A stretch of 64,000 nucleotides of DNA from Mammaliicoccus vitulinus (GCF_029024305.1 NZ_CP118974.1:1829069-1893068), one strand, 5' to 3'; counted from the stretch's first letter, positions 53,140-62,600 are shown. A program made the numbers and translations. Notes: generated by a model from the sequence alone, not told the origin.

Positions 53140-53988
53140 TTATCTATTTTTCATATAATCATATTTATTCTTTTTAGGTCTGCTTGATTTTTGAAACTGT
53201 ACTTCTTTTAAAAACATTGGAATCTTAAATGCACGATTAACACGTTTTAAATCTGTTATAATTCTATATAACCATTCTAAGTTAAGTTTAATAAACATTT
53301 TAGGTGCACGTTTAACATTTCCGCTTATTACATCAAATGATCCACCTACACCCATCATCACGGTATGTTTAAAGTGATGTCGGTTATAGTAAATCCAGTC
53401 TTCTTGTTTAGGAAATCCCATTGCTGCAAAAATAAAGTCAGGATCGAATTTTTTAATCTTCTTAGTGACTTTATAATCCAGAACATGCTTATAACCATGT
53501 TTATGGTCGAATGTGATATTAGGATATTGCGCTTCTAAAATTTTTCTAGTAGCTTTCACGCCTTCTTTAGATGAACCTAACAAGAAGACTCTTTTACTAC
53601 TAGCATTCGCAATGTTCAACATTTCTTCCATCAACTCTATACCAGGAATACGTTCTTTCAAAGGTGTATTCAAATATTTAGCTGCTTTAACGATACCAAT
53701 ACCATCTGGTACAATATAATCTGCATGCTTAATACGTCTTTGGTAATGATTATTGTTATAAGCATAATGTGCTATTTCGGGATTTGCAGTTACAATAAAT
53801 AAATTATCATTCGTTTCTTGATTGACAAAATATTTAATTCGCTCAACCATCTCATATGCTGTTAAGTTTGCAAATGGCAAACCTAGTACATTAATTGTCT
53901 GTGGCTTAATGACATCAAACGAATTCTCTCTATTCAATTCAATTTGTTCACTTATGCTATTCAAATCTTTTTCTAGTACTTTTGCCAT
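53140..53988 (-). CDS. tarA: N-acetylglucosaminyldiphosphoundecaprenol N-acetyl-beta-D-mannosaminyltransferase TarA
   Basis: TarA/TagA (282 aa, GT26/WecG family) adds ManNAc from UDP-ManNAc to GlcNAc-PP-undecaprenol, the first committed step of wall teichoic acid. Conserved stretches are FIVTANPEIAHYAYNN (catalytic Thr-Asn region), ADYIVPDGIGIVKAAKYL with the essential Asp, ERIPGIELM, RVFLLGSSKEGV, FDPDFIFAAMGFPKQEDWI and GVGGSFDVISGNVKRAPK. The N-terminus is about 28 residues longer than in S. aureus TarA (254 aa); the chosen ATG has GAGGTGA 6 bases upstream, so the extension seems real. It is monocistronic, divergent from lcpB. Confidence 0.94.
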   Translation of the reverse strand: MAKVLEKDLNSISEQIELNRENSFDVIKPQTINVLGLPFANLTAYEMVERIKYFVNQETNDNLFIVTANPEIAHYAYNNNHYQRRIKHADYIVPDGIGIVKAAKYLNTPLKERIPGIELMEEMLNIANASSKRVFLLGSSKEGVKATRKILEAQYPNITFDHKHGYKHVLDYKVTKKIKKFDPDFIFAAMGFPKQEDWIYYNRHHFKHTVMMGVGGSFDVISGNVKRAPKMFIKLNLEWLYRIITDLKRVNRAFKIPMFLKEVQFQKSSRPKKNKYDYMKNR

Positions 53989-54085
53989 TTGTTTCACCTC
54001 ACATTCTTCACTATAATTTACACCATTTCCATAAATTTTACAAGAAATTTACATTATACATTTATTAATCCATAAACGTAATTCA

Positions 54086-54114
54086 TTTAAATTGTTGAAT
54101 TTTACTTGTATAAT
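54086..54114 (+). promoter_or_regulatory. Candidate lcpB promoter
   Basis: TTTAAA (54086-54091) and TATAAT (54109-54114) are 17 bases apart. A perfect 12-base palindrome ATCATATATGAT (54113-54124) lies at the predicted start point, and a second TATAAT occurs downstream. Confidence 0.4.
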
Positions 54115-54185
54115 CATATATGATGTATAATATGCAAAAATAGATATTTCAAATCACAATACGAATAGAAGGGTAAATATAAAAT

Positions 54186-55460
54186 ATGAAAAGATTCTCA
54201 AAGATCGGTTTACTTTTGATGTCAATAATTCTCATGATTCTACCCGTAGTATTTGGTCTTATGCTTTATCTTGAAACTAAAGGTGCTATAAATGATTCTT
54301 TTCTTGATTCTAAAAAAAGCAAATCATCTTTAAGGGATAGACCTGTAGATCCGAGTTTGGATCATATATCAGTCCTATTCTTAGGTGTAGATGATAGCAA
54401 GTCGAGACGTGAAGGCGGCCAAAAAGCTGACCAATCTCGTACAGATGCAATGATTTACACAACATTTAATAGAGATAAAAAGCAAATCCGTATGGTAAGT
54501 ATTCCAAGAGATACATTAAGCTATATACCTGCCGTTAAATACTATGACAAGATTACACATGCTCATGCAATAGATGGTCCAGAAGGTTCAATGGAAAGTG
54601 TTGAATCTACATTAAATGTTCCAGTTGACTACTATGCACGTATCAATATGGAAGCTTTTGTTGAAGTAGTTGATGAACTGGGTGGCATTGAATATGATGT
54701 TCCATTCAACTTAAATGAACCTAACACAGAAGATAAGGGCAGAATTAAAGTTAAAAAAGGTAAACAGAATTTAACTGGTGATGAAGCACTTGCCGTTGTA
54801 CGTTCAAGAAAACAAGATTCAGATTTAGAGCGTGGTAAGAGACAAATGGAAATGATAAAAGCGATTATCAAAAAAGCACAAAAAACGAATTCAATTAATA
54901 AGCTAGATGATTTAGTTAAAATTGTAGGTAAAAATGCTAAACATAATTTCTCATTTGAAGATATTCAAAATTTAGCGACTACGTACTCTTCTAGTAAAGT
55001 CAAAATTAAAACAGAGCAATTATCTGGTACAGATGCTAATTATAATGGTGTTTATTTCTTCAATCCAGATTTAGATAACTTATTAGAGTTGTCTAACAAA
55101 CTTAGAAAAGATTTAAAATTACCACAAACTAAGAAAACAGAAATGATGAATTACCTTATGACTCAAGCGTATGGAGATTTAATGCCTTATGTTGAAGTTT
55201 CGAAAAAAAGTCTGAAAAGTGGTAATCCAGCTAATTCTGACGATTCCGCTGAAACAGTTGAGCCAGCAATAGAACCTGATACAGAAGAATCGGTAGAACA
55301 ACCTGTAGAACAACCTAGTGAACAGGCTCCTGTAGAACAAGCTCCTTCAGAGGAAGTGCCATCTCAGGAAATACCACAAGAAGCACCACAACAAGCTCCT
55401 GAACAATATAACCAAGGCGTAGATCCTAATACACAGCAACCAAGTCCAGAAGTATACTAG
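54186..55460 (+). CDS. lcpB: LytR-CpsA-Psr family wall polymer ligase (LcpB-like)
   Basis: A 424-aa LCP protein: one N-terminal membrane helix (about 8-30) and an extracytoplasmic LCP domain (about 60-220) with ISVLFLGVDDSKSR, RTDAMIYTTFNRDKKQIRMVSIPRDTLSYIP (the Arg and Asp pocket) and LAVVRSRKQDSDLERGKRQ. LCP enzymes move undecaprenyl-linked teichoic acid or capsule onto peptidoglycan. The gene pair with the DUF2538 gene next to atl is as in S. aureus (SA0908-type). The last 75 residues are a Pro/Glu/Gln-rich, probably unstructured tail. It is divergent from tarA, and close functional coupling to wall teichoic acid synthesis is expected. Confidence 0.9.
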   Translation: MKRFSKIGLLLMSIILMILPVVFGLMLYLETKGAINDSFLDSKKSKSSLRDRPVDPSLDHISVLFLGVDDSKSRREGGQKADQSRTDAMIYTTFNRDKKQIRMVSIPRDTLSYIPAVKYYDKITHAHAIDGPEGSMESVESTLNVPVDYYARINMEAFVEVVDELGGIEYDVPFNLNEPNTEDKGRIKVKKGKQNLTGDEALAVVRSRKQDSDLERGKRQMEMIKAIIKKAQKTNSINKLDDLVKIVGKNAKHNFSFEDIQNLATTYSSSKVKIKTEQLSGTDANYNGVYFFNPDLDNLLELSNKLRKDLKLPQTKKTEMMNYLMTQAYGDLMPYVEVSKKSLKSGNPANSDDSAETVEPAIEPDTEESVEQPVEQPSEQAPVEQAPSEEVPSQEIPQEAPQQAPEQYNQGVDPNTQQPSPEVY

Positions 55461-55475
55461 TGAAGGAGGGATAAT

Positions 55476-55955
55476 ATGATTGAACGTAAAACTTATGAAA
55501 AGTATGAACAAATCAATACGATGTTTGATGCTTTAGAAAATCAAATCATCCATTCTGGAGATTTATCTAACTTTAGAAAAAATTTATATTATGTAAATCA
55601 TGAACATCATGAAAATTACGAAGCGTTGTTACTTTACTATAATCAAGCAAACCATGATCCAATAGTAGATGGTGCATGTTATATCATAGCAATACCAGAA
55701 ATATTCAATGCTATTAATATTTTCGATAATCCCCTACCATTCTCGTGGGTATATACAGAAACAGGACTAACAGAAGAAATGAAATCATTAAGTGTCCACT
55801 TACAATATCTCGTTGCCGCTGCATTAGAAACAAGTCAAATTCAAATATTTACACCAAGCGGTTATACAATGGGAATCACAAATTGGAACCTTCACCAACT
55901 TAGATTATTTTGGCAATATACAGCAATTGTTAGAAGAGAAGCCATTCAAAATTAA
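55476..55955 (+). CDS. DUF2538-family protein
   Basis: A 159-aa soluble protein with the staphylococcal DUF2538 pattern: RKTYEKYEQINTMFDALENQIIHSGD, YYVNHEHHENYEALLLYYNQ, DPIVDGACYIIAIPEIFN, PFSWVYTETGLTEEMKSLS and NWNLHQLRLFWQYTA. It starts 15 bases after lcpB with a GAAGGAGGG site and is certainly co-transcribed with it. No activity is known; the high conservation next to an LCP gene suggests a role in wall polymer attachment or its control. A terminator follows. Confidence 0.85.
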   Translation: MIERKTYEKYEQINTMFDALENQIIHSGDLSNFRKNLYYVNHEHHENYEALLLYYNQANHDPIVDGACYIIAIPEIFNAINIFDNPLPFSWVYTETGLTEEMKSLSVHLQYLVAAALETSQIQIFTPSGYTMGITNWNLHQLRLFWQYTAIVRREAIQN

Positions 55956-55971
55956 AATACACACGACTATA

Positions 55972-56013
55972 GACTGTCATAAAGTTATGAAAATAGCTTT
56001 GTGACAGTTTTTT
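55972..56013 (+). terminator. Terminator of lcpB-DUF2538
   Basis: ACTGTCATAAAGTTAT / ATAGCTTTGTGACAGT (with mismatches) around a 4-base loop, followed by seven T residues. Confidence 0.8.
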
Positions 56014-56146
56014 TATAATGAGACGTATATAAACCACTTGTGCTTATACTTTTCATTACTTATGTGAAGCGGTTTAATTCTTACTTACGCCATTAATAAT
56101 CATATTAATGTATAATAAAATGAATCAATTTTATGGAGGTATCACA

Positions 56147-56572
56147 ATGATAAAAATAGTTGAAAATGATATAGAAAAACAAGATGCATTTAGTATTAGA
56201 AAAACTGTTTTCGTAGAAGAACAAGGTGTGCCATTAGATGCTGAAATAGATGAATATGAAGATATTTCTAAACATATCATTCTATATCATGATTCAGAAC
56301 CAGCTGCAGTTGGACGATATAGAACATATAATAATGGCTACGCAAAAGTTGAACGCGTAGCAGTGTTAAAGCCCTATAGAAAATATGGGTATGGCAAAAA
56401 AGTGATGAATTTTATAAATCTTAAAGCTAAAGAAGATGGATATTTAGGTACTGTTTTAAATGGACAATCTCATGCAAAAGGATTTTATGAAAAATTAGGA
56501 TATGTAGCTGAAGGCGCAGAATTCTTAGAAGAAAACATCCCCCACTATCATATGACATTATCTTTTGACTAA
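56147..56572 (+). CDS. GNAT-family N-acetyltransferase
   Basis: A 141-aa acetyltransferase. It begins MIKIVENDIEKQDAFSIRKTVFVEEQGVPLDAEIDEYE, typical of the ElaA/YjcF-type GNAT branch. Motif A is KVERVAVLKPYRKYGYGKKVMNFI (acetyl-CoA pyrophosphate loop), followed by LNGQSHAKGFYEKLGYV and IPHYHMTLSF. The TGGAGGT ribosome site 6 bases upstream sets the start; 13 extra codons upstream lack support. The substrate is unknown. It occupies the same place between the DUF2538 gene and atl as in S. aureus. Confidence 0.85.
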   Translation: MIKIVENDIEKQDAFSIRKTVFVEEQGVPLDAEIDEYEDISKHIILYHDSEPAAVGRYRTYNNGYAKVERVAVLKPYRKYGYGKKVMNFINLKAKEDGYLGTVLNGQSHAKGFYEKLGYVAEGAEFLEENIPHYHMTLSFD

Positions 56573-56688
56573 AATATTATATATCTCAAATATTAAACTT
56601 ACATTACAAATCAAACAATTTTCGTTCTTTATAGATAAAAAGCCTTATACTGTTATTAAATAAAATACCTATTCAAAGGAGATTGTTT

Positions 56689-59600
56689 ATGGATAAAAAA
56701 TTCTATTACAAAACCCCCGCACTTGTTGCAATGACTCTAGCAGGTACGACACTTGTTTCTCATCAAGTGAATGCAGAACAAACAACTAACAATGATAACA
56801 AAAACATCATTGAGCAACATAACAATGCTAGTCAAATTCAAGGTGAACAAAAGGAATTAAAAAACCAATCTTTAAGCGTTTCAGGTAGCAAAGCGTATAA
56901 AGACCCATCTATTATAGATGAGCCAAGTAAAAATGAAGATACAACTAAATCTAATGACTCAACATTAGATTTAGCCAGCACTGAAAATGCACAAGATACT
57001 GAACTCAACGCTACTCAAGACACTTCTAATGTTGCTAATTCAGAAGAACCAGCTTCTAAAAATGTAGCTGACCAAGACAGTAATAAAGATGTTGAGAATA
57101 ACACTACTAAAGACACTTCTAACACTGTGGATTCTGTAGATACAACTTCTAATAACGTAGCTGATCAAGAAAGCAATAAAGATGTTGAAAATAGCACTAC
57201 TGTAGACACTTCTAACGCTGTGGATTCTGTAGATACAACTTCTAACAACGTAGCTGAACAAGTCAACAACAAAGATGTTGAAAATAACACTACTAAAGAC
57301 ACTTCTAACACTGTGGATTCTGTAGATACAACTTCTAATAACGTAGCTGATCAAGAAAGCAATAAAGATGTTGAGAACAGTACTACTGAAGATACTTCTA
57401 ACGTTGCTAATTCGGAAGAACCAGCTTCTAATAACGTAGCTGAACAAGACAACAATAAAGATGTTGAGAACAGTACTACTGAAGACACTTCTAACGTTGC
57501 TAATTCGGAAGAACCAGCTTCTAATAACGTAGCTGAACAAGACAACAATAAAGATGTTGAGAACAGTACTACTGAAGACACTTCTAATGTTGTTGATTCT
57601 GAAGATACAGCTTCTAATAACGTAACTGAACAAGACGACAATAAAGATGTTGAGAATAGCACTACTGAAGACACTTCTAATGTTGCTGATTCTGAAGATA
57701 CAACTTCTAATAAAGTAGCTGATCAAGAAAGCAATAAAGATATTGAACATAACTCTACTGAAGATACTTCTAACGCTGTGGATTCTGAAGATACACCTAC
57801 TAACAACGTAGCTGAACAAGACGGCAATAAAGATGTTAAAAATAATACTACTGAAGACACTTCTAACACTGTGGATTCTGAAGATACAACTACTAATAAC
57901 GTAGCTGATCAAGAAAGCAATAAAGATGTTAAAAATAACACTACTGAAGACACTTCTAATGTTGCTAATTCTGAAGATACAACTACTAATAACGTAGCTG
58001 ATCAAGAAAGCAATAAAGATGTTGAGAACAGTACTACTGAAGACACTTCTAACGTTGCGGATTCTGTAGATACAGCTTCTAATAACGTAACTGATCAAGA
58101 CGGCAATAAAGATGTTGAAAATAACACTACAGAAGACACTTCTAACGTTGCGGATTCTGTAGATACAGCTTCTAATAACGTAACTGAACAAGACGACAAT
58201 AAAGATGTTGGGAATAGCACTACTGAAGATACAACTTCTAAAAACGTAGCTGATCAAGACGGCAATAAAAACGTTGAAAATAATACTACTGAAGATACTT
58301 CTAACGTTGCTGATTCAGAAGAACCAGCTTCTAAAAATGTAGCTGATCAAGACGGCAATAATAACGTTGAATTAGAAACAACTAATGAAAAACCTCAAGT
58401 TAGTACTTTTGCGTTTAGATCTGTTAGTGGTGCGCCTACTTTTAGAAGAGCTGCTGCGACTACGAGAACATACAATCCAACTGTAAGTTCAAGAACAAAC
58501 AGCCAAATTAGAAGTAACAATTATGCGGTTCCTAGATATGTAGAGGACTTTTCTAGTCATATTCCTAAAATTCCTTATCGTCATGGTGTTGGTAAGCCTG
58601 AAGGTATCATTGCACATGAAACGGCAAATCCTAACTCAACTATTCAAGGTGAAATTGCTTATATGAAAAACAACTATCAAAGTGCCTTTGTTCATGCTTT
58701 TGTAGATGACAAAAACATTATTGAGGTTGCGCCTACTGACTATCTTGCATGGGGTGCTGGTGGTGTTGCTAACCAACGTTTCATACATGTAGAACTTGTT
58801 CGTGTTTATGGTGGTGATCGTTTCGCACGTTCTATTAATAACTATGCTGATTATATTGCCACTAACTTAGCTTATTATGGCTTGCCATTAGATAGCGCTG
58901 AAAATGATGGTACTGGTACTTTATGGTCTCATGATGCTGTTTCAAGATATTTAGGCGGTACTGATCATAGTGATCCTTATGGATGGTTTGCTGAAAATAA
59001 CTATACTTTTAACGAACTTATTGATTTAGTTCGTGAGAAATATTCATATAAAACAGGTCATTTAACTGCACCATCTAAACCTGTTGTATCTAATCCTAAA
59101 CCAGCTACACCTACTAAACCAGTAGTAAGTAAACCTAAACCAACTAAACCTGTTGCGACTAAACCAACTAAACCTGTCAGTAGTCCAGCTAAAACTGTCG
59201 TCGTTAACTATAAAGGTACAGTTAATCCAAATATTTCAGGTGTTTACAGTTCTGTGTATGATACAACAACTAAATCAGCGACTAATAAAGCTGGTAAAAC
59301 TTTCAATATAGGAAAACAATCAACTTATAATAATCAAGTGTTCTATTTATTACAAGATAGTAACGGTACGCCATTAGGTTGGGTTAAATCTAGCGATGTT
59401 CGATTGCAAAATACTGCGAAGCCTGTCGCTTCTAATACGGTGAAGCCTAAACCTGTGGCTAAGCCTGCCGCTTCTAATACAGTAAAACCTAAACCTGTAG
59501 CTAAGCCTGCTGCTTCTAATACGGTGAAACCTAAACCTGTAGCTAAGCCTGCCGCTTCTAATACGGTTAAACCTAAACCTGTAGCTAAGCCTGCCGCTTC

Positions 59601-61398
59601 TAATACAGTAAAACCTAAACCTGTAGCTAAGCCTGCTACTTCTAGTACAGTGAAACCTAAACCAGTTGCGACTAAACCTGTTAGTAGTCCAGCTAAAACA
59701 GTCGTCGTTAAGTATAAAGGTACAGTTAATCCAAATATTTCAGGTGTTTACAGTTCTGTATATGATACAACAACTAAATCAGCGACTAATAAAGCTGGTA
59801 AAACATTCAATATAGGAAAACAATCAACTTATAATAATCAAGTGTTCTATTTATTACAAGATAGTAACGGTACGCCATTAGGTTGGGTTAAATCTAGCGA
59901 CGTTCAACTGCAAACTAGTGCGAAGCCTGCCGCTTCTAATACGGTTAAACCTAAACCGGTGGCGAAGTCTACCGCTTCTAATACGGTAAAACCTAAAACT
60001 GTTGCGAAGACTGCTGTTTCTAATACAGTGAAACCTAAACCTGTGGCGAAGTCTACAGCTTCTAATTCAGTGAAATCTAAACCTGTGGCGAAGTCTACAG
60101 CTTCTAATTCAGTTGCGAAAACAGTTAGAGTGAATTATGTTGGTAAAGTTAATCAAAACATTTCTGGTGTTTATACATCAGTTTATGATCAAAAAACTGT
60201 CCCTGCTCTTAATAAAGCTGGAAAAACATTTAAAATTGGTAAACAATCAACTTATAATAATCAAACATTCTATTTATTACAAGATAACAATGCCATACCT
60301 TTAGGATGGGTTAATGCGCGTGATGTGCAATTACAAACAACTAAAGCTCAACCTAAAGCAGTAAAACAAGCTACACCTGCACAACCTAAGAAAACTAATG
60401 CGATTAAATATAGTGCAGTAAACAATCAACCAATTGCTTTAAAAGAAAATTATACTAACTATTTAATTTTTGATAACACTGGCTACTTCTATAGCCAACC
60501 ACATGTTTCAAAAAATACATTACTAGGTTCATTACAAAATTATCAATATGCTTATTTCAAAGTTATTTCTTCACAACAAATTGAGAATGAACTTTGGTAT
60601 AAAGGTATTCTCAATGGTAAAACTGTATGGATTAACTCTAAATATTTACAACTAGCTACTGAGGCAACGAATATTTCAACTAGTCCTTATACACTTGACG
60701 AAGCAGTAAATATTCAAATGGCATTACGAAATGGCTCTGAACCTAAAAAAGTATTACCAAGTGGTGTGAGAAATGCTACTAGAGCTGAAGTTAAAGATTC
60801 AATGGATACAACTAAGTACGTAAATGATCCAGTTCAAAAATATCAATTTTTAGATTTAAATAAATCACAAGGCATCTCTGTTTCTAAATTAAATGACTTA
60901 CTTCGCGGTAAAGGCATTTTAGAAAACCAAGGTGAAGCATTTAGCCAAGCTGCAAAAGCTGTTGGTGTTAATGAAATTTATTTAATCTCACATGCGTTAT
61001 TAGAAACAGGTAATGGTACAAGCCAATTAGCAAATGGTGGTGCTATTGATAAAAATGGAAAAGTTGACTTAAATCCTCAAACTAAATATTATAATATGTT
61101 TGGTGTCGGTGCGATTGATAACAATGCATTATACGGTGGTATTAAGTATGCTCAACAAGCTGGTTGGAATACACCTGAAAAAGCGATATTAGGTGGCGCT
61201 CAATTTATATCAAACAATTACATTAAAGCTGGACAAAACACATTATATAAAATGAGATTCAATCCACAAAATCCTGGTGTACATCAATATGCTACTGGTG
61301 TAGATTTCGCAAAATCTAACGCCCGACGTATTAGTGACTTCTATCAACAGATTCAAACAGATGGTCAATATTACGATGTAGATCAATATAAATCATAA
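56689..61398 (+). CDS. atl: Bifunctional autolysin Atl with a greatly expanded repeat propeptide
   Basis: Atl (1569 aa; about 1256 in S. aureus) is the major daughter-cell-separating autolysin. In order it has a signal peptide (1-29, cleaved after VNA); an acidic propeptide with fifteen 31-residue repeats (about 111-566); an amidase_2 domain (about 614-790) with zinc ligands His643, His748 and Asp762, spaced as in S. aureus AmiA; GW modules at about 835-907, 1003-1075, 1144-1216 and 1238-1322, joined by Lys/Pro/Ala linkers of 14-residue repeats; and a glucosaminidase (about 1330-1569) with the catalytic Glu1439 in SHALLETGNG. A TTG two codons earlier is rejected since AAAGGAGAT fits the ATG. 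GW modules bind lipoteichoic acid. Confidence 0.95.
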   Translation: MDKKFYYKTPALVAMTLAGTTLVSHQVNAEQTTNNDNKNIIEQHNNASQIQGEQKELKNQSLSVSGSKAYKDPSIIDEPSKNEDTTKSNDSTLDLASTENAQDTELNATQDTSNVANSEEPASKNVADQDSNKDVENNTTKDTSNTVDSVDTTSNNVADQESNKDVENSTTVDTSNAVDSVDTTSNNVAEQVNNKDVENNTTKDTSNTVDSVDTTSNNVADQESNKDVENSTTEDTSNVANSEEPASNNVAEQDNNKDVENSTTEDTSNVANSEEPASNNVAEQDNNKDVENSTTEDTSNVVDSEDTASNNVTEQDDNKDVENSTTEDTSNVADSEDTTSNKVADQESNKDIEHNSTEDTSNAVDSEDTPTNNVAEQDGNKDVKNNTTEDTSNTVDSEDTTTNNVADQESNKDVKNNTTEDTSNVANSEDTTTNNVADQESNKDVENSTTEDTSNVADSVDTASNNVTDQDGNKDVENNTTEDTSNVADSVDTASNNVTEQDDNKDVGNSTTEDTTSKNVADQDGNKNVENNTTEDTSNVADSEEPASKNVADQDGNNNVELETTNEKPQVSTFAFRSVSGAPTFRRAAATTRTYNPTVSSRTNSQIRSNNYAVPRYVEDFSSHIPKIPYRHGVGKPEGIIAHETANPNSTIQGEIAYMKNNYQSAFVHAFVDDKNIIEVAPTDYLAWGAGGVANQRFIHVELVRVYGGDRFARSINNYADYIATNLAYYGLPLDSAENDGTGTLWSHDAVSRYLGGTDHSDPYGWFAENNYTFNELIDLVREKYSYKTGHLTAPSKPVVSNPKPATPTKPVVSKPKPTKPVATKPTKPVSSPAKTVVVNYKGTVNPNISGVYSSVYDTTTKSATNKAGKTFNIGKQSTYNNQVFYLLQDSNGTPLGWVKSSDVRLQNTAKPVASNTVKPKPVAKPAASNTVKPKPVAKPAASNTVKPKPVAKPAASNTVKPKPVAKPAASNTVKPKPVAKPATSSTVKPKPVATKPVSSPAKTVVVKYKGTVNPNISGVYSSVYDTTTKSATNKAGKTFNIGKQSTYNNQVFYLLQDSNGTPLGWVKSSDVQLQTSAKPAASNTVKPKPVAKSTASNTVKPKTVAKTAVSNTVKPKPVAKSTASNSVKSKPVAKSTASNSVAKTVRVNYVGKVNQNISGVYTSVYDQKTVPALNKAGKTFKIGKQSTYNNQTFYLLQDNNAIPLGWVNARDVQLQTTKAQPKAVKQATPAQPKKTNAIKYSAVNNQPIALKENYTNYLIFDNTGYFYSQPHVSKNTLLGSLQNYQYAYFKVISSQQIENELWYKGILNGKTVWINSKYLQLATEATNISTSPYTLDEAVNIQMALRNGSEPKKVLPSGVRNATRAEVKDSMDTTKYVNDPVQKYQFLDLNKSQGISVSKLNDLLRGKGILENQGEAFSQAAKAVGVNEIYLISHALLETGNGTSQLANGGAIDKNGKVDLNPQTKYYNMFGVGAIDNNALYGGIKYAQQAGWNTPEKAILGGAQFISNNYIKAGQNTLYKMRFNPQNPGVHQYATGVDFAKSNARRISDFYQQIQTDGQYYDVDQYKS
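57019..58386 (+). repeat. Fifteen tandem 93-bp repeats in the atl propeptide
   Basis: The unit encodes 31 residues of the form DTSNVADSEDTTSNNVADQ(D/E)xNKDVENxTTE. Thirteen full units run from 57019, unit 14 (58228-58293) lacks nine residues, and unit 15 (58294-58386) is complete but degenerate. Units 5 and 6 are identical at the protein level, pointing to recent duplication. The region is Asp/Asn/Ser/Thr/Val-rich and free of Lys-rich or aromatic segments. Confidence 0.9.
59431..59670 (+). repeat. 42-bp linker repeats, block 1, in atl
   Basis: Five and a half copies of a unit encoding SNTVKPKPVAKPAA start at 59431, 59473, 59515, 59557, 59599 and 59641. They form the positively charged linker between the first two GW modules. 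Confidence 0.88.
59935..60117 (+). repeat. 42-bp linker repeats, block 2, in atl
   Basis: Four diverged copies plus a partial one (starts at 59935, 59977, 60019, 60061, 60103) encode SNTVKPKPVAKSTA-like units between the second and third GW modules, near where Atl is normally cleaved into amidase and glucosaminidase. Confidence 0.82.
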
Positions 61399-61417
61399 TT
61401 ATTAATCAAATATTTAA

Positions 61418-61455
61418 TAAACCAATGCCATCAAGGCATTGGTTTGATTTTTTTA
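61418..61455 (+). terminator. atl terminator
   Basis: AAACCAATGCC / GGCATTGGTTT with a 5-base loop is followed by a T run, 20 bases after the stop. Confidence 0.88.
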
Positions 61456-61554
61456 GTTTATATTCTATTATTTTTATTTGTACTTTCAGAAATTTTAATT
61501 TATAATCTACATTTCAAGTAAACTGTAGACAATCGATTTAGAGGAGCACTTTTC

Positions 61555-62556
61555 ATGCCAAACGATAAAGAAAGAGATCATTATTTTGACAACGCTAGAT
61601 TTTTCTTAATTGTGTTAGTTGTTTTCGGACATTTAACAAGATCTTATGTTAATGATAGTCATATATTTAAAGCATTGTACATGTTTATATATAGTTTCCA
61701 TATGCCCGCATTTGTTCTTATATCAGGATTTTTCGCAAAAAGTGTAGGTAAACCAGGTTACATAAAAAAAATTACAATAAAGCTTTTATTACCTTATCTT
61801 ATATTCCAATTATTTTATGGTTTATATTATTACTATATAGACAGAGACGATACGTTGAATATTAGTCCCTTTGATCCTCAATGGGCTATGTGGTTCTTAG
61901 TCAGTCTATTCTCATGGCATGTTATATTGCATTTCGTAAGAAACTTCAATCCTTATATAACATTTACTGTAGCTATAATAGTAGGTTTAGTAGTTGGTTA
62001 CTTTGATTTTATCAATGCAAAACTTAGTCTATCAAGAACATTCGTATTCTTCCCGATATTCTTATTAGGATATTATATTAATAAAGAACAATCGTTTATT
62101 TTAAGAAATAAAAAGTATTTATGGCTTTCAACATTGAGTTTATTCGCTATTTTCATTGCTTATTTATTAACTGATTATAACTTTGAATGGTTATTTGGTA
62201 GCAAACCTTACTCAGCACTTGAAAGTGATGTTGATGTATACAGTTCTTTAAAAAGGTTGTTCATTTATGTCGTTATTTTCGTATCTACTTTAAGTTTTAT
62301 GAATTTAATACCCGAACGAAAATTACCCCTGACTTATATTGGTTCAAGAACGATGTTTATCTACCTACTTCATGGACTTTTCGTTGGTTTATTCCGTTCA
62401 AAAGAATGGGATAGAATGCTATTAGATCAACCGTATGTTTGGGTTGCAATTGTGCTCATTACTATCATAATTGTTTATTTCTTCAGTAGTGATCTCGTTA
62501 GGCACTACGCTAACCCAATTGTTAATATTAAAAAACCACCTAAAAAGAAAGAATAA
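61555..62556 (+). CDS. Acyltransferase-3 family membrane protein
   Basis: A 333-aa protein with about ten membrane helices of the fucose-4-O-acetylase type of the acyltransferase-3 family: NARFFLIVLVVFGHLTRSYV with the conserved His, MFIYSFHMPAFVLISGFFAKS with the second conserved His, and WAMWFLVSLFSWHVI. Unlike the two OatA-like proteins it has no SGNH domain and ends in a basic tail (KKPPKKKE). It presumably acylates a surface glycan or lipid. A GAGGAG site lies 8 bases before the ATG. It is downstream of atl as a separate unit with its own terminator. Confidence 0.85.
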   Translation: MPNDKERDHYFDNARFFLIVLVVFGHLTRSYVNDSHIFKALYMFIYSFHMPAFVLISGFFAKSVGKPGYIKKITIKLLLPYLIFQLFYGLYYYYIDRDDTLNISPFDPQWAMWFLVSLFSWHVILHFVRNFNPYITFTVAIIVGLVVGYFDFINAKLSLSRTFVFFPIFLLGYYINKEQSFILRNKKYLWLSTLSLFAIFIAYLLTDYNFEWLFGSKPYSALESDVDVYSSLKRLFIYVVIFVSTLSFMNLIPERKLPLTYIGSRTMFIYLLHGLFVGLFRSKEWDRMLLDQPYVWVAIVLITIIIVYFFSSDLVRHYANPIVNIKKPPKKKE

Positions 62557-62558
62557 TT

Positions 62559-62600
62559 AAAAAGCCTATCCTTTAAACACTCAAAGGATAGGCTTTTTTT
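62559..62600. terminator. Bidirectional terminator
   Basis: AAAAAGCCTATCCTTT / AAAGGATAGGCTTTTT with an 8-base loop separates the convergent acyltransferase and hypothetical genes. Confidence 0.88.

Noticed and set aside
57040..58257. A 405-codon open frame on the minus strand inside atl, plus a shorter one at 57351-57674
   Set aside because: Both exist only because the 93-bp repeat is a multiple of three and lacks stops in those frames. They have no ribosome site and encode a meaningless I/S/F/R-rich repeat.
57019..58386. Regularly spaced repeats that might be taken for a CRISPR array
   Set aside because: The period is an exact 93 bp in frame with atl, the whole unit is conserved rather than repeat plus unique spacer, and no cas genes are present.
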